Origin: Streptomyces sp. ISL-11
GTDB taxonomy: Bacteria; Actinomycetota; Actinomycetes; Streptomycetales; Streptomycetaceae
Length of the DNA: 64,000 nucleotides
Direction of reading: 5' to 3'
NCBI RefSeq assembly: GCF_018614525.1
Contig: NZ_JAGGOL010000034.1
Span: 1 to 64,000 of the forward strand
A model generated the notes under the pieces. The model was not told the DNA's origin. It was given only the letters and a program-made list of their open reading frames with translations, and ran no database searches. Both the position numbers and the translations under genes were made by a program. Shown here in pieces: positions 13,768-22,153 of this stretch (the stretch's first letter is position 1; each line of letters starts with the position of its first letter).

Positions 13768-14685
13768 TCAGTAACGGTCGACCGCGGGCGGGTTCGGGGC
13801 CGCGACACCGGAGCGGCCGAGCGTGGCGTCGAACGCCTTCTTCCAGTCGCCGTTCTTCATGTGGGCCTCAAGGGCGTTGTTGACGGCGTCGCGCAGCGCC
13901 TTGTCGTCCTTCTTCAGGCCGACGCCGTACGGCTCCTTGGAGAACGGCTGGCCGACGACCTTCAGCGCGCCCTTGTTCTCGGCGGCGTAGCCCATGAGGA
14001 TCGAGTCGTCCGTGGTGAGGGCGTCGACCGTGCCGTTGACCACTTCCTGCGCGCACAGCTGGTAACCCTGCTGCGCCTTGACCTCGGCGGCCCCGTACTT
14101 GGGGTCCTTGATGCGCTTGAGGGGGGTGGAGCCGGTCGCCGAACAGACCTTCTTGCCCTTGAGGTCGTCCGGGCCCTTGATGTCGCTGTCGGCCTTCACC
14201 AGCAGGCTCTGGCCGGCGATGAAGTACGGGCCGCCGAAGCCGACCTGCTTCTTGCGCTCGTCGTTGATCGTGTACGTACCGACGTACAGGTCGACGCCGC
14301 CACTCGCGATCTGCGTCTCGCGGGCCTCGGAGGGGATCGTCTGGAACTTGATGTGGGCCTCGTCGAAGCCGAGATCGGCCGCGATCATCCGCGCGATCTC
14401 CACGTCGAAACCGGACCGCTTCTTGGTGCCAGGGTGCTCGAAACCCAGACCGGGCTGATCGGCCTTGGTGCCGATCGTGATCGTCTTGCCCTTGATCTTC
14501 TCGAAGACCGGCGAGTCCTTGACGTCGGCGGCGGTGTTCACCTTGTAGGTCGGCACGGGCGGCGCGGCCTTGTCGCCCGCCTTGTCGGCCTTGTCGTCGG
14601 GGCTGCCCGACTTGCCGCAGGCGGTCGCGGACGCGGTGAGCGCCAGCACCACGGCGGCCGCTGCGGCGGTTTTGCGGAGCATCAT
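13768..14685 (-). CDS. gluB: Glutamate-binding lipoprotein GluB
   Basis: 305 aa extracellular solute-binding protein. ATG 14685 is preferred over 14694 because AAAGGA then lies eight bases upstream. A lipoprotein signal peptide ends at SATAC, giving lipidated Cys23. The mature domain is a type II periplasmic-binding fold, with motifs such as ITIGTKADQPGLGF and FDVEIARMIAADLGFD. It captures glutamate (or another dicarboxylic amino acid) outside the cell and delivers it to GluC/GluD. Confidence 0.93.
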   Translation of the reverse strand: MMLRKTAAAAAVVLALTASATACGKSGSPDDKADKAGDKAAPPVPTYKVNTAADVKDSPVFEKIKGKTITIGTKADQPGLGFEHPGTKKRSGFDVEIARMIAADLGFDEAHIKFQTIPSEARETQIASGGVDLYVGTYTINDERKKQVGFGGPYFIAGQSLLVKADSDIKGPDDLKGKKVCSATGSTPLKRIKDPKYGAAEVKAQQGYQLCAQEVVNGTVDALTTDDSILMGYAAENKGALKVVGQPFSKEPYGVGLKKDDKALRDAVNNALEAHMKNGDWKKAFDATLGRSGVAAPNPPAVDRY

Positions 14686-14794
14686 GGTGAACATCCTTTG
14701 CGTCTGCGGCTGTTGCGCGGCGGTCGGAGCGCCGATGGTGGTCGCCCGACGGACGCGGGTCCGTCGGGCCGGTGGGAACGCGGAAGGCGGGCGG

Positions 14795-15574
14795 TCAGTG
14801 GTGCAGGATCTTCGACAGGAAGTCCTTCGCCCGGTCGCTGCGCGGATTGCTGAAGAACTGGTCCGGCCGCGCCTCCTCGACGATCCGGCCGTCGGCCATG
14901 AAGACCACCCGGTTCGCGGCCGAGCGCGCGAAGCCCATCTCGTGGGTGACGACGACCATCGTCATGCCGTCCCGCGCGAGCTGCTGCATGACCTCCAGCA
15001 CCTCATTGATCATCTCCGGGTCCAGCGCCGAGGTCGGCTCGTCGAAGAGCATCACCTTCGGGTCCATGGCCAGCGCCCGGGCGATCGCCACGCGCTGTTG
15101 CTGGCCGCCGGACAGCTGGGCCGGATACTTGTCCGCCTGGGCGCCCACACCGACCCGGTCGAGCAGGGCGCGGGCCTTCTCCTCGGCCTGCTTGCGGTCC
15201 GTCCTGCGCACCTTGACCTGTCCCAGGGTCACGTTCTCCAGGACCGTCTTGTGCGCGAAGAGGTTGAACGACTGGAAGACCATGCCCACATCGGCGCGCA
15301 GCCGGGCCAGCTCCCGGCCCTCCTGGGGCAGGGGCTTGCCATCGATGGTGATCGATCCGGAGTCGGTCGTCTCCAGGCGGTTGATGGTCCGGCACAGCGT
15401 CGACTTCCCCGACCCCGACGGGCCGATGACGACGACGACCTCGCCGCGCCCGATGGTCAGGTCGACATCCTGGAGCACATGCAGCGCGCCGAAGTGCTTG
15501 TTGACGTTGTGCAGGACGACCAGCGCGTCCGCGGGGGCCGCCGCGGCGTCCTTGGTCACCGATACTTCGCTCAT
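14795..15574 (-). CDS. gluA: Glutamate ABC transporter ATPase GluA
   Basis: 259 aa from ATG 15574, which has GAGGAA six bases upstream; the open frame reaches 15592. Walker [10 protein letters not shown], signature [15 protein letters not shown], Walker [14 protein letters not shown] and the H-loop [10 protein letters not shown] are complete. It energises glutamate uptake with GluB, GluC and GluD and is the first gene of the operon. The 274-base gap to gluR holds the divergent promoters. Confidence 0.95.
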   Translation of the reverse strand: MSEVSVTKDAAAAPADALVVLHNVNKHFGALHVLQDVDLTIGRGEVVVVIGPSGSGKSTLCRTINRLETTDSGSITIDGKPLPQEGRELARLRADVGMVFQSFNLFAHKTVLENVTLGQVKVRRTDRKQAEEKARALLDRVGVGAQADKYPAQLSGGQQQRVAIARALAMDPKVMLFDEPTSALDPEMINEVLEVMQQLARDGMTMVVVTHEMGFARSAANRVVFMADGRIVEEARPDQFFSNPRSDRAKDFLSKILHH

Positions 15575-15848
15575 CGGCGTTCCTCGCTCCATCCTCCTCG
15601 GTTGGGGAGGACCCTAATGAGCGGCAACGACCAGCGTCATTACATCTGAGCTGAAATTGAGCATAACGATCCGGCCGCAAAGGGACACACCGCGTGAAGG
15701 GGGCGCACGGTGCGCACAGGGGTGGTGTGGGAGTACCGGCTGCATAACGGAAGCACGCTCACACCCACAACCCCCTTGACGGGGCAGGTGTCCATCAGCG
15801 TGGATGCGGTGTTGCCGGAGCACACACCGGCTGGACGGGAGGAGGCGG
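15575..15848. promoter_or_regulatory. Divergent gluA / gluR promoter region with GCATAACG repeats
   Basis: The gap between the two divergent operons contains no gene. It holds two direct copies of GCATAACG (15661-15668 and 15742-15749). A TTGACG -35-like hexamer at 15776-15781 could serve gluR. In S. coelicolor the response regulator encoded here (GluR) controls the transporter operon; assigning these repeats as its sites is my inference. Confidence 0.45.
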
Positions 15849-16556
15849 ATGAGACTGCTGCTCGTGGAGGACGACGACCACGTCGCGGCGGCGCTGTCGG
15901 CGATCCTGGCCCGGCACGGCTTCGACGTCACCCACGCCCGCAGCGGCGAGGAGGCGCTGCGGGCGCTGCTGCCCGACGACGGCGCGCCCTTCGCCGTCGT
16001 GCTGCTCGACCTCGGCCTGCCCGACCAGGACGGCTTCGAGGTCTGCGGCAAGATCCGCAAACGCACCGCCACCCCCGTCATCATGGTCACCGCCCGCGCG
16101 GACACCCGATCGAAGATCCACGGCCTCAACCTCGGCGCGGACGACTACGTGGTCAAGCCGTACGACACCGGGGAACTCCTCGCCCGTATCCACGCGGTCG
16201 CCCGGCGCACGCCGCACACCGAGAGCGCCCCCGACGAGACGCACGACTCCGTCGCACCCCAGCCGCTGCGGCTGGGCGCGCTCACCATCGAGCTCCCCAA
16301 CCGACAGGTGTCCGTGAGCGGCATGGTCGTCGCGCTCACCCGCAAGGAATTCGACCTGCTGGCGCTGCTCGCCCAGCGCCCCGGTGTCGTCTTCCGCCGC
16401 GAACAGATCATCAGCGAGGTGTGGCGTACGAGTTGGGAGGGGACCGGGCGCACTCTTGAGGTGCACGTCGCCTCACTGCGCGCCAAACTCCGGATGCCCG
16501 CCCTCATCGAGACGGTCCGCGGGGTCGGCTACAAAATCGTCGTCCCGGCCGCGTGA
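15849..16556 (+). CDS. gluR: Response regulator GluR (OmpR family)
   Basis: 235 aa from ATG 15849, preceded by GGAGG. The receiver domain has the acidic pocket EDDD near residue 7, phosphoacceptor Asp54 in LLDLGLPD, and Lys in VVKPYD. A winged-helix OmpR-type DNA-binding domain follows (about residues 140-235, RTLEVHVASLRAKL). In S. coelicolor the homologous pair GluR-GluK, in this same location, responds to glutamate and controls gluABCD; naming follows that synteny. Confidence 0.9.
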   Translation: MRLLLVEDDDHVAAALSAILARHGFDVTHARSGEEALRALLPDDGAPFAVVLLDLGLPDQDGFEVCGKIRKRTATPVIMVTARADTRSKIHGLNLGADDYVVKPYDTGELLARIHAVARRTPHTESAPDETHDSVAPQPLRLGALTIELPNRQVSVSGMVVALTRKEFDLLALLAQRPGVVFRREQIISEVWRTSWEGTGRTLEVHVASLRAKLRMPALIETVRGVGYKIVVPAA

Positions 16557-16571
16557 CGGCCGGCCGAACCC

Positions 16572-17987
16572 GTGCGCACCCGACTCCTCCCCCTCCTCAT
16601 CGTCCTGCTGGCGGGCGTCCTGCTGGCCCTCGGCTTCCCCCTCGCCGGCAGCATCGCCGCCGCCCAGCAGCAGCGACTGGTCGTCGACCGCATCGACGAC
16701 ACGGCCCGGTTCGCCTCGCTCGCCCAGTACGTCACCATCCGGCCCTTCGACCCCGAGGCGCAGACCGACGAGCGGCTCACCACCCTGAGCACCGAACTGC
16801 GCCGCTACGAGAACCTGTACGGCATCAGGGTCGGCATCTTCTACCGTGACGGGCGGACCATGGCCGTCGCACCCGCGCACTGGCCCATGCCCTCCGACAA
16901 GGAGGGCCGGCGGGCCTTCCAGGAAGCCCTGGCCGGTCGCCGCAGCCACGATCCCGCCCAGGTCTGGCCGTTACGGCACGGCCGGATCACCGTCGCCTCC
17001 CCCGTCATCCGCGACGGCGACGTGGTCGCCGTCGTCGTCACCGACTCGCCCACGGGCCGGCTGAGGTCCCGGATCCTGCACTCCTGGCTGCTGCTGGTGG
17101 CGGGCGAGACCGCCGCGATGCTCCTCGCGGTCGCCGCCGCGTTCCGGCTCACCGGGTGGGTGCTGCGGCCCGTACGGACTCTGGACGCCGCCACCCACGG
17201 CATAGCCACCGGGCGGATGAACTCCCGGGTCGCGGTGCACAGCGGACCGCCGGAACTGCGCCGCCTGGCGCGGTCCTTCAACGAGATGGCCGACAACGTC
17301 GAAGAGGTGCTGGAACAGCAGCGCGCCTTCGTCGCCGACGCCTCGCACCAGCTGCGCAACCCCCTGTCGGCCCTGCTGCTGCGCATCGAGCTGCTCGCCC
17401 TGGACCTGCCCGAGGGCCACGCGGAGATCGCCTCCGTCCGCGGCGAGGGCAAGCGCCTGGCCAGGGTCCTGGACGACCTGCTGGACCTGGCACTGGCCGA
17501 GCACGCGGCCGCGGACCTCCAGCTGACCGACATAGCGGAGATCGTCACCGACCGGGTGGGCGCCTGGTCCCCGGTCGCCCACCGGGAGCGGGTCACCCTC
17601 GCCTACCACGGGCCCGCCGCCGTGACCGGCTGGGCCGATCCGGTGGCGCTCTCCAGCGCGCTCGACGCCGTGGTGGACAACGCCCTGAAGTTCACGCCGG
17701 CGGGCGCCCGCGTCGACGTCGGTGTCGCCCTTGAGGGCGACATGGTCGGCATCACGGTCGCCGACGGCGGCCCCGGCCTCACCGAGGAGGAGCTCACTCG
17801 TATCGGTGACCGTTTCTGGCGCAGCAGCCGGCACCAGAACGTCTCCGGCTCGGGGCTGGGCCTGTCCATCTCCCGCGCCCTGCTGGCGGCGGGCGGGGCC
17901 ACCCTCTCGTACGCGCCCAACGAGCCGCGGGGCCTGCGGGCGGTGATCAGGGTCCCGCGCCACCGGAGCGGGGGAGCGGGACCCTAG
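16572..17987 (+). CDS. gluK: Sensor histidine kinase GluK
   Basis: 471 aa, GTG start 16572, 15 bases after gluR. An N-terminal helix (about residues 6-30) and a second (about 176-198) bracket an extracytoplasmic sensor region. A HAMP linker, a HisKA domain with His259 in DASHQLRNPLSAL, and a HATPase_c domain (VVDNALKFTPAG, DGGPGLT, GSGLGLSI) follow. It presumably senses extracellular glutamate and phosphorylates GluR. Convergent with the TAXI receptor gene. Confidence 0.9.
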   Translation: MRTRLLPLLIVLLAGVLLALGFPLAGSIAAAQQQRLVVDRIDDTARFASLAQYVTIRPFDPEAQTDERLTTLSTELRRYENLYGIRVGIFYRDGRTMAVAPAHWPMPSDKEGRRAFQEALAGRRSHDPAQVWPLRHGRITVASPVIRDGDVVAVVVTDSPTGRLRSRILHSWLLLVAGETAAMLLAVAAAFRLTGWVLRPVRTLDAATHGIATGRMNSRVAVHSGPPELRRLARSFNEMADNVEEVLEQQRAFVADASHQLRNPLSALLLRIELLALDLPEGHAEIASVRGEGKRLARVLDDLLDLALAEHAAADLQLTDIAEIVTDRVGAWSPVAHRERVTLAYHGPAAVTGWADPVALSSALDAVVDNALKFTPAGARVDVGVALEGDMVGITVADGGPGLTEEELTRIGDRFWRSSRHQNVSGSGLGLSISRALLAAGGATLSYAPNEPRGLRAVIRVPRHRSGGAGP

Positions 17988-18013
17988 CCGGCGCGGACGG
18001 CGGCGTCCGCCGG
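17988..18013. terminator. Hairpin between convergent gluK and TAXI receptor gene
   Basis: CCGGC/CGGACG pairs with CGTCCG/CCGG around GCGG, with one bulged G, directly after the gluK stop. It is suitably placed to end transcription from both sides; no T-run is visible. Confidence 0.5.
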
Positions 18014-18048
18014 TCGCCCCCTTCACGTACGCGAAGCCCGCGTGCCCT

Positions 18049-19047
18049 TCAGGGCTTGACCGACGCGTAGTAGCGCCGCGCCCCCGCGTGCAGGTCCAGG
18101 GGGTCGGTGAAAATCGCCGTCCGGAGGTCCACTTTCTGCGCCGCGTGCACCTTCTGCCCTATGCGGTCGCGACTGTTCATCACCGAGCGCGTGACGCTCT
18201 CCGCCAGGTCGGGGTCCGCGCGGTCCGTGGTGACCAGCAGATTCGCCACCGCTATCGTTTTCACCGCCTGCGGAGCCCGCAGCTCCGGATAGGCGTCCAC
18301 CGGCATGACGGCCGCCCGGTAGTAGTGCGTCTCGGGCCCGAGCGCGTGCAGCGGCTTGATCAGGTCGTCCAGCTGCACGAGACGGATCGGCAGCCTCCGG
18401 CCGAGACTCTGGACGGCGTTCGTCGGCAGTCCGCCCGACCAGAAGAACGCGTCGAGCTGCCCGCCCTCCAGCAGCCCCGGCATCCGGTCGATGCCCACCC
18501 GTACGGGAGTGATGTCCCGGTCGAAGTCGAGCCCGGCCGCCCGCAGCAGCCGCCGCGTGATCAGCTGCACGCCGGACTCGTCCGTCCCCACCCCCACCCG
18601 CAGCCCCTTGAGGTCCCGCGCCGACCGCACGGGCGAGCCCTTGGGGACCACCAGCTGGATGTAGTCGTCGTACAGGCGCGCGCACGCGCGCAGCCCCTCC
18701 GCGCCCGGCTGCCGCCCGTCACGGTAGGTGGCCACCGAGTCGGCGGTGGCCAGCGTGAAGTCGGCCGTGCCCGAGGTGAGCCGCTTGAGGTTGTCCAACG
18801 ACCCCTGGCTGCTCTGCAGCCGCACCTCCAGGGAGGGCATGTCCCGGCCCAGGTCCTCCTTCAGCAGGTCGCCGTACTTCGCGTACACGCCGGTGGGCAG
18901 CCCGGTGGCGAACGACAGCCGCCCCGCCGGCGACGACGCCCCGTGCTGCGCCAGCAGCCACCACGCGAGCAGCGCGAACACCACGGCCGCCACCGCGCCC
19001 GTCCGTACGGCGCGGCGCCTGCCGAGGCGCGTGAGTCGGGGATCCAT
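18049..19047 (-). CDS. TAXI family TRAP-type solute-binding protein
   Basis: 332 aa from ATG 19047; the frame is open to 19125 but the upstream part does not fit the family. A single N-terminal membrane helix (about residues 18-37) anchors an external binding domain. The domain opens with the family motif LSFATGLPTGVYAKYGD and contains SSQGSLDNLKRLTSGTADF. TAXI proteins bind small organic acids or amino acids for TRAP transporters. No TRAP membrane subunits lie nearby, so it may act as an orphan receptor, possibly with the adjacent kinase. Confidence 0.85.
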   Translation of the reverse strand: MDPRLTRLGRRRAVRTGAVAAVVFALLAWWLLAQHGASSPAGRLSFATGLPTGVYAKYGDLLKEDLGRDMPSLEVRLQSSQGSLDNLKRLTSGTADFTLATADSVATYRDGRQPGAEGLRACARLYDDYIQLVVPKGSPVRSARDLKGLRVGVGTDESGVQLITRRLLRAAGLDFDRDITPVRVGIDRMPGLLEGGQLDAFFWSGGLPTNAVQSLGRRLPIRLVQLDDLIKPLHALGPETHYYRAAVMPVDAYPELRAPQAVKTIAVANLLVTTDRADPDLAESVTRSVMNSRDRIGQKVHAAQKVDLRTAIFTDPLDLHAGARRYYASVKP

Positions 19048-19143
19048 GGGCGGATACTGCCAGGCTCCGGCGGGCTTCGGCAGGGGGTTGGGGGAAGGGA
19101 AGAGGCGGGCTGTCCGCGCGACCACGTACCCTGGTCGATTGAG

Positions 19144-19203
19144 ATGAGTGCGAAGACATACGAGGTGCGCACCTACGGGTCGGCACTTTCACAAACCCTG
19201 TAG
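19144..19203 (+). pseudogene. miaB: 5' stub of miaB, interrupted by the integrated element
   Basis: ATG 19144 opens a 19-codon frame MSAKTYEVRTYG followed by SALSQTL and a stop. The first twelve residues match the conserved MiaB N-terminus, where homologues continue KTYEVRTYGCQMN. MiaB is the radical-SAM methylthiotransferase that makes ms2i6A37 in tRNAs reading UNN codons, including the bldA-type tRNA-Leu(UAA). Host identity stops after the TYG codons, at the Cys/Gln codons that would begin the first FeS-cluster segment. A TACCCT -10-like box lies 12 bases before the ATG. The remainder of miaB should lie beyond the far end of the element. Confidence 0.8.
19165..19180. other. Left attachment junction (attL) of the integrated element
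   Basis: Host miaB coding sequence ends and foreign sequence begins within or just before GCGCACCTACGGGT (up to 19180). Insertion inside a protein-coding gene, rather than a tRNA, is typical of large serine integrases. The exact core cannot be set without the right junction. Confidence 0.65.
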
Positions 19204-19268
19204 ATCCCTGTCAGCCCAAGTGCTGAGGCACCCTTTGGGCAGTCACAGGCCGGGAGACACATCCCTGG

Positions 19269-19514
19269 TTAGCTAGGGGAGGGTGCCCCGTAGCGGGAGC
19301 CCTGGAGGAGGTCGAGATCCAGGTCCAGGTCCAGGAGCCCGCCGCCCCTCTTGTAGCCATAGCGGGAGCCCCCGAGAACGTCCAAGTCGAGGAGACTGCC
19401 GTTACTGGCGCGGACGCCGATGTCTGCCTGAGCAGGTGTAGCAACGGAGAGGCCCGCCAGAGCGAGAAGGGCACTCACTGCGGCAGTGGCGGTAATGCGG
19501 AGGGTGCTGTTCAT
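19269..19514 (-). CDS. Small secreted peptide with LLDLD / GSRYG repeats
   Basis: 81 aa from ATG 19514. A clear Sec signal peptide (MNSTLRITATAAVSALLALA) ends at ATPAQA. The roughly 50-residue mature part is low-complexity: LLDLDVLGGSRYG is echoed as LLDLDLDLDLLQGSRYG. I do not recognise the family. It is the first gene inside attL and reads towards it. The signal-peptide style and low-complexity mature part resemble the passenger protein of the IS in the late genes. Function unknown. Confidence 0.65.
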   Translation of the reverse strand: MNSTLRITATAAVSALLALAGLSVATPAQADIGVRASNGSLLDLDVLGGSRYGYKRGGGLLDLDLDLDLLQGSRYGAPSPS

Positions 19515-19731
19515 GACGTGCCTCCTGTACGTGGGCGGGCGGCGAGTTGCCGCAGGCTCGCATGGGAACTTCCCTGCCGTGTGTTCTGCCACACGTGCGC
19601 TCCAGGGATGCGTGGGAGCTTGCAGGGGCGCATTGGAGCTAGACCCACGGCTGACCACAGGCTTGTCAGCTTTTTCGCAGGTCAGGAGCGCGCAGAGGGC
19701 GGATTGCCGCTTCCCGGCCTAGGGTCGGGAT

Positions 19732-19980
19732 ATGGACTTCCGGATCACCGAAGGGGAACAGAGTCTCCTGTTCGTGATCGTCGCACACCTGGACTCAGGC
19801 AGCGCTCCAACAGTCGATGAGCTGTCCGCCGGAGTAGGTCACGATGCCCGGCCTGAAGCCCTGGCGTTGCGCCGGAAGGGCTGGATCCTCATCGACGGCT
19901 CTGAGACCGTCATAGCGTTGTCCCCGATGGCCGTACAGGCTGTTCGAAACCTGCGTTACGGGCAGCGAGGCCAGGCATAG
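19732..19980 (+). CDS. Hypothetical protein, small winged-helix-like
   Basis: 82 aa starting MDFRITEGEQSLLFVIVAHL. The pattern of a helix (TVDELSAGVG) followed by a helix (EALALRRKGWI) and a short strand pair could be a winged helix, but I cannot name a family. TAGGGT lies seven bases before the ATG, so the transcript may be leaderless. A GCCCCG...CGGGGC hairpin follows the stop. Confidence 0.6.
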   Translation: MDFRITEGEQSLLFVIVAHLDSGSAPTVDELSAGVGHDARPEALALRRKGWILIDGSETVIALSPMAVQAVRNLRYGQRGQA

Positions 19981-19983
19981 CGA

Positions 19984-20012
19984 AGCCCCGCCCAGCGGAT
20001 GCCGGACGGGGC
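19984..20012 (+). terminator. Hairpin after the 82-aa gene
   Basis: GCCCCG pairs with CGGGGC around a 17-base loop, a few bases after the TAG stop at 19978-19980. Weak, no T-run; plausible terminator. Confidence 0.4.
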
Positions 20013-20154
20013 AGTACATGGGGGGCTCAGCGGCCCTGACGGCCCGACTGGCCGTCGCCCTCCCTCGGACAGGGGTGTCGGGCGCGGACCATGACCGCTG
20101 GCCCACTGGCGCGCTCAACGAGCCGATCCAGCTGCGCGCCGCAGTGCGGACACT

Positions 20155-20574
20155 TCACAGCCGCGTCCCCACCAGCGCGCTCGTCGCTGTCCAAGCTCTG
20201 GCAGGCGTTATCCGCGTGTCCGGGTGGAGGTACAGCACATCGGGGTAGTCATGCCCCTCCACGGCCGCGAGAAGGGCTGCCCTCCGGTGCGCTTTCCGAA
20301 GGCGGTCCTCCTCTTCTTGCAGCCGCTCGGCTTCACGCTGTTCCTCTTGAAACCGTACAAAATCGCGGACCAGCGGCTCGTCGTACCAGAAAACCTGGTC
20401 GGCCTCTGTGATCGCGAGTTCGTTGGTATGCGGCTCGGCTTGCCAGCCGACGGGCGGGGCGAGTGGTGAGACCGGAGACTCTGCCTCGGCAGAGAGCTTC
20501 CGGGCGTGCCGGCCTCGGGAAGGCAGTAATAGCCGAAGCATCCACATCTGGATGCGCGCGATAAGGTCGCGCAT
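20155..20574 (-). CDS. Hypothetical protein, amphipathic N-terminus and Glu/Arg-rich helix
   Basis: 139 aa from ATG 20574. The N-terminus (MRDLIARIQMWMLRLLLPSR) looks amphipathic. The middle (about residues 75-105) is a charged Glu/Arg-rich helix, RFQEEQREAERLQEEEDRLR. No recognised domain. It is divergent from the GntR-type regulator, a pairing that suggests control by it. Confidence 0.6.
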   Translation of the reverse strand: MRDLIARIQMWMLRLLLPSRGRHARKLSAEAESPVSPLAPPVGWQAEPHTNELAITEADQVFWYDEPLVRDFVRFQEEQREAERLQEEEDRLRKAHRRAALLAAVEGHDYPDVLYLHPDTRITPARAWTATSALVGTRL

Positions 20575-20608
20575 GTCATCAGCTCCTCGATAGCTGCTGG
20601 CATCAGGA

Positions 20609-20647
20609 CCCCGACAACCGGGCCAAATCGGTTGTCGGGGTTTTCTT
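20609..20647 (+). terminator. Strong stem-loop with T-run between divergent genes
   Basis: A perfect 12-base stem, CCCCGACAACCG (20609-20620) with CGGTTGTCGGGG (20629-20640), is followed by TTTTCTT. It would end plus-strand transcription arriving from the left, insulating the GntR-type gene. It also lies in the 5' region of the minus-strand gene starting at 20574. Confidence 0.75.
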
Positions 20648-20671
20648 GTGCCCCGACGGTAGCGTCCTTGT

Positions 20672-20685
20672 ATAGGTATGTCTAT
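20672..20685. promoter_or_regulatory. Candidate operator ATAG-N6-CTAT
   Basis: ATAGGTATGTCTAT is an inverted repeat in the divergent gap, followed by two GCTCAGC copies (20690-20696 and 20710-20716). Its position upstream of the GntR-type gene suggests autoregulation; this is inference. Confidence 0.4.
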
Positions 20686-20732
20686 CCTTGCTCAGCCTCG
20701 TTCAGCGATGCTCAGCCAACTACGCTGATGAC

Positions 20733-21011
20733 ATGGCAGCAAGCAAGATCAACTACCGGGCCCCGGAGCCGCCGTACAAGCAGATCGCGGCAGACCTGAT
20801 TCGGGATATCGAGGCCGGCACCCTCGAAGTGGGTAGTCCGCTGCCATCCGAGAGCGAGCTTGTTGAGCGGTACGGAGTGGCCCGAAACACCGTGCGGAAC
20901 GCGGTTGCGCACCTGCGGGACGGGGGCTTTGTCGAGACTGTTCCGAAGCGCGGGTCGTACGTGAGGGCGCGCGACCAGCAGGCCCCGAACGAAGGCGCAT
21001 CAGCAGGTTAG
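20733..21011 (+). CDS. GntR family winged-helix regulator, DNA-binding domain only
   Basis: 92 aa from ATG 20733; TACGCT seven bases upstream suggests a leaderless mRNA. The GntR winged helix is complete: YKQIAADLIRDIEAGTLEVG, LPSESELVERYGVARNTVR, then the wing GGFVETVPKRGSYV. No effector-binding C-terminal domain follows, as in the short GntR proteins of Streptomyces mobile elements. Probable repressor of itself and of the divergent gene. Confidence 0.85.
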   Translation: MAASKINYRAPEPPYKQIAADLIRDIEAGTLEVGSPLPSESELVERYGVARNTVRNAVAHLRDGGFVETVPKRGSYVRARDQQAPNEGASAG

Positions 21012-21088
21012 GCGCGGCTGGAGCGCGTAGATCGGCTCCCCATCGAACGGGCTTCCGTTCCGGTGATCATGGGCATACATTCACCGCC

Positions 21089-21703
21089 ATGATCCTTGGC
21101 GCAAGCACTCCGGCCCCGGCGGCGATCCCTGAGATCGTTGGGTCTGCCAGCCGAATCACCCCGCTCAAGGACGGGTATCCCGATCTTGGCCTTTCTCTGA
21201 CGTTCGACGGCTCCATCGCAACGAAGCTGAAGATCCGAACTCGTGCCCTCGACCCTGTCCGACAGTCCGGCATCCTGATGCCCAAGGGTTTCCCGGAAAC
21301 GTGGCTGGAGGCGGGTGTGAACCTGTCATCGCCGCGATGGGAGCGCGGGCACGTGCACGGGATCGTGAGAACTTCGGAGCAGCTCAGCGCCTGCATCGGG
21401 CCGTACGGGCGGGACGGCATGGCGGTGGAGGTATGGACCGTCGAGGGGTACGCGCTGCTGCCCTGGGTGGACTTCAGCGGACTCGGCAAGGACCACAGCT
21501 ACAGCCTCCTCGAAGGAGTTGATTTCGGAGGACGCATCCGTGAAGCCGGCCCTGGGCACCAGGCTCTCGTCAACCGTGCGGGTGCCGACCTTCGCCTCGT
21601 TGAGCTGGGCTTCGGCGCGCAGGCGCTGACGGGTCAGGCACCCTGGCCCGACGGCAGTGTTCTCCCTCCGGCCGCGGTGGGCCAGAGCGGCGGCGCCCAG
21701 TGA
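21089..21703 (+). CDS. Hypothetical protein, 204 aa
   Basis: Starts MILGASTPAPAAIPEIVGSA at ATG 21089. No signal peptide and no motif that I recognise; Gly/Leu-rich with a Pro-rich C-terminus. It overlaps the next gene by GTGA, so the pair is probably coupled. A TACATT hexamer lies upstream. Function unknown. Confidence 0.6.
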   Translation: MILGASTPAPAAIPEIVGSASRITPLKDGYPDLGLSLTFDGSIATKLKIRTRALDPVRQSGILMPKGFPETWLEAGVNLSSPRWERGHVHGIVRTSEQLSACIGPYGRDGMAVEVWTVEGYALLPWVDFSGLGKDHSYSLLEGVDFGGRIREAGPGHQALVNRAGADLRLVELGFGAQALTGQAPWPDGSVLPPAAVGQSGGAQ

Positions 21704-22074
21704 GACCGCACGATAAATTCATTCATGCTGCCGAGGAAGCAGAAGCGGACAGGTCGGCGGTCGTCGGGCTGCACCTTGCGCTCCACTTCCTCGAGGCCGG
21801 CCTGGCTCAGCGGCAGCTCCTCGAAACGCACTGCACCGCTGACGGCGGGGCCTTCCTCGGGGACGTTGACTACGCCCGGAAGGCCCTCAAGGAAGCGGCC
21901 CCACATCTGCGAGTAGATCATCGCGAGCTTGTCGAGGACACGCGAGTACTCCTGTACCAGTGGGATACCTACGCGTTCGATCGGTCAGTTGAACTGCGGC
22001 GAATGTGCGAAATTCTGGAAAATCTTACCCAAATGAGCCTGAGGCGACCCGGTCTGCTTAGCACTACTCCATGA
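21700..22074 (+). CDS. Hypothetical helical protein, 124 aa
   Basis: GTG 21700 overlaps the previous stop. The sequence (MRPHDKFIHAAEEAEADRSA) is rich in Leu, Ala and His and looks all-helical. No family recognised. The first codons contain TAAATTCATTCA, close to a motif repeated elsewhere in this element. Confidence 0.6.
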   Translation: MRPHDKFIHAAEEAEADRSAVVGLHLALHFLEAGLAQRQLLETHCTADGGAFLGDVDYARKALKEAAPHLRVDHRELVEDTRVLLYQWDTYAFDRSVELRRMCEILENLTQMSLRRPGLLSTTP

Positions 22075-22153
22075 GGAGGCCCGCAAGTTCTGACAGGGCA
22101 GGGGACCCGCCCCGTCAGGACCTTGGCGGTTCGTCCGCGCTCGCGGAGGCTCA

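Noticed and set aside
19144..19203. A genuine 19-codon small gene
   Set aside because: The first twelve residues fit MiaB exactly and the host gene order predicts miaB here; the tail is junction sequence.
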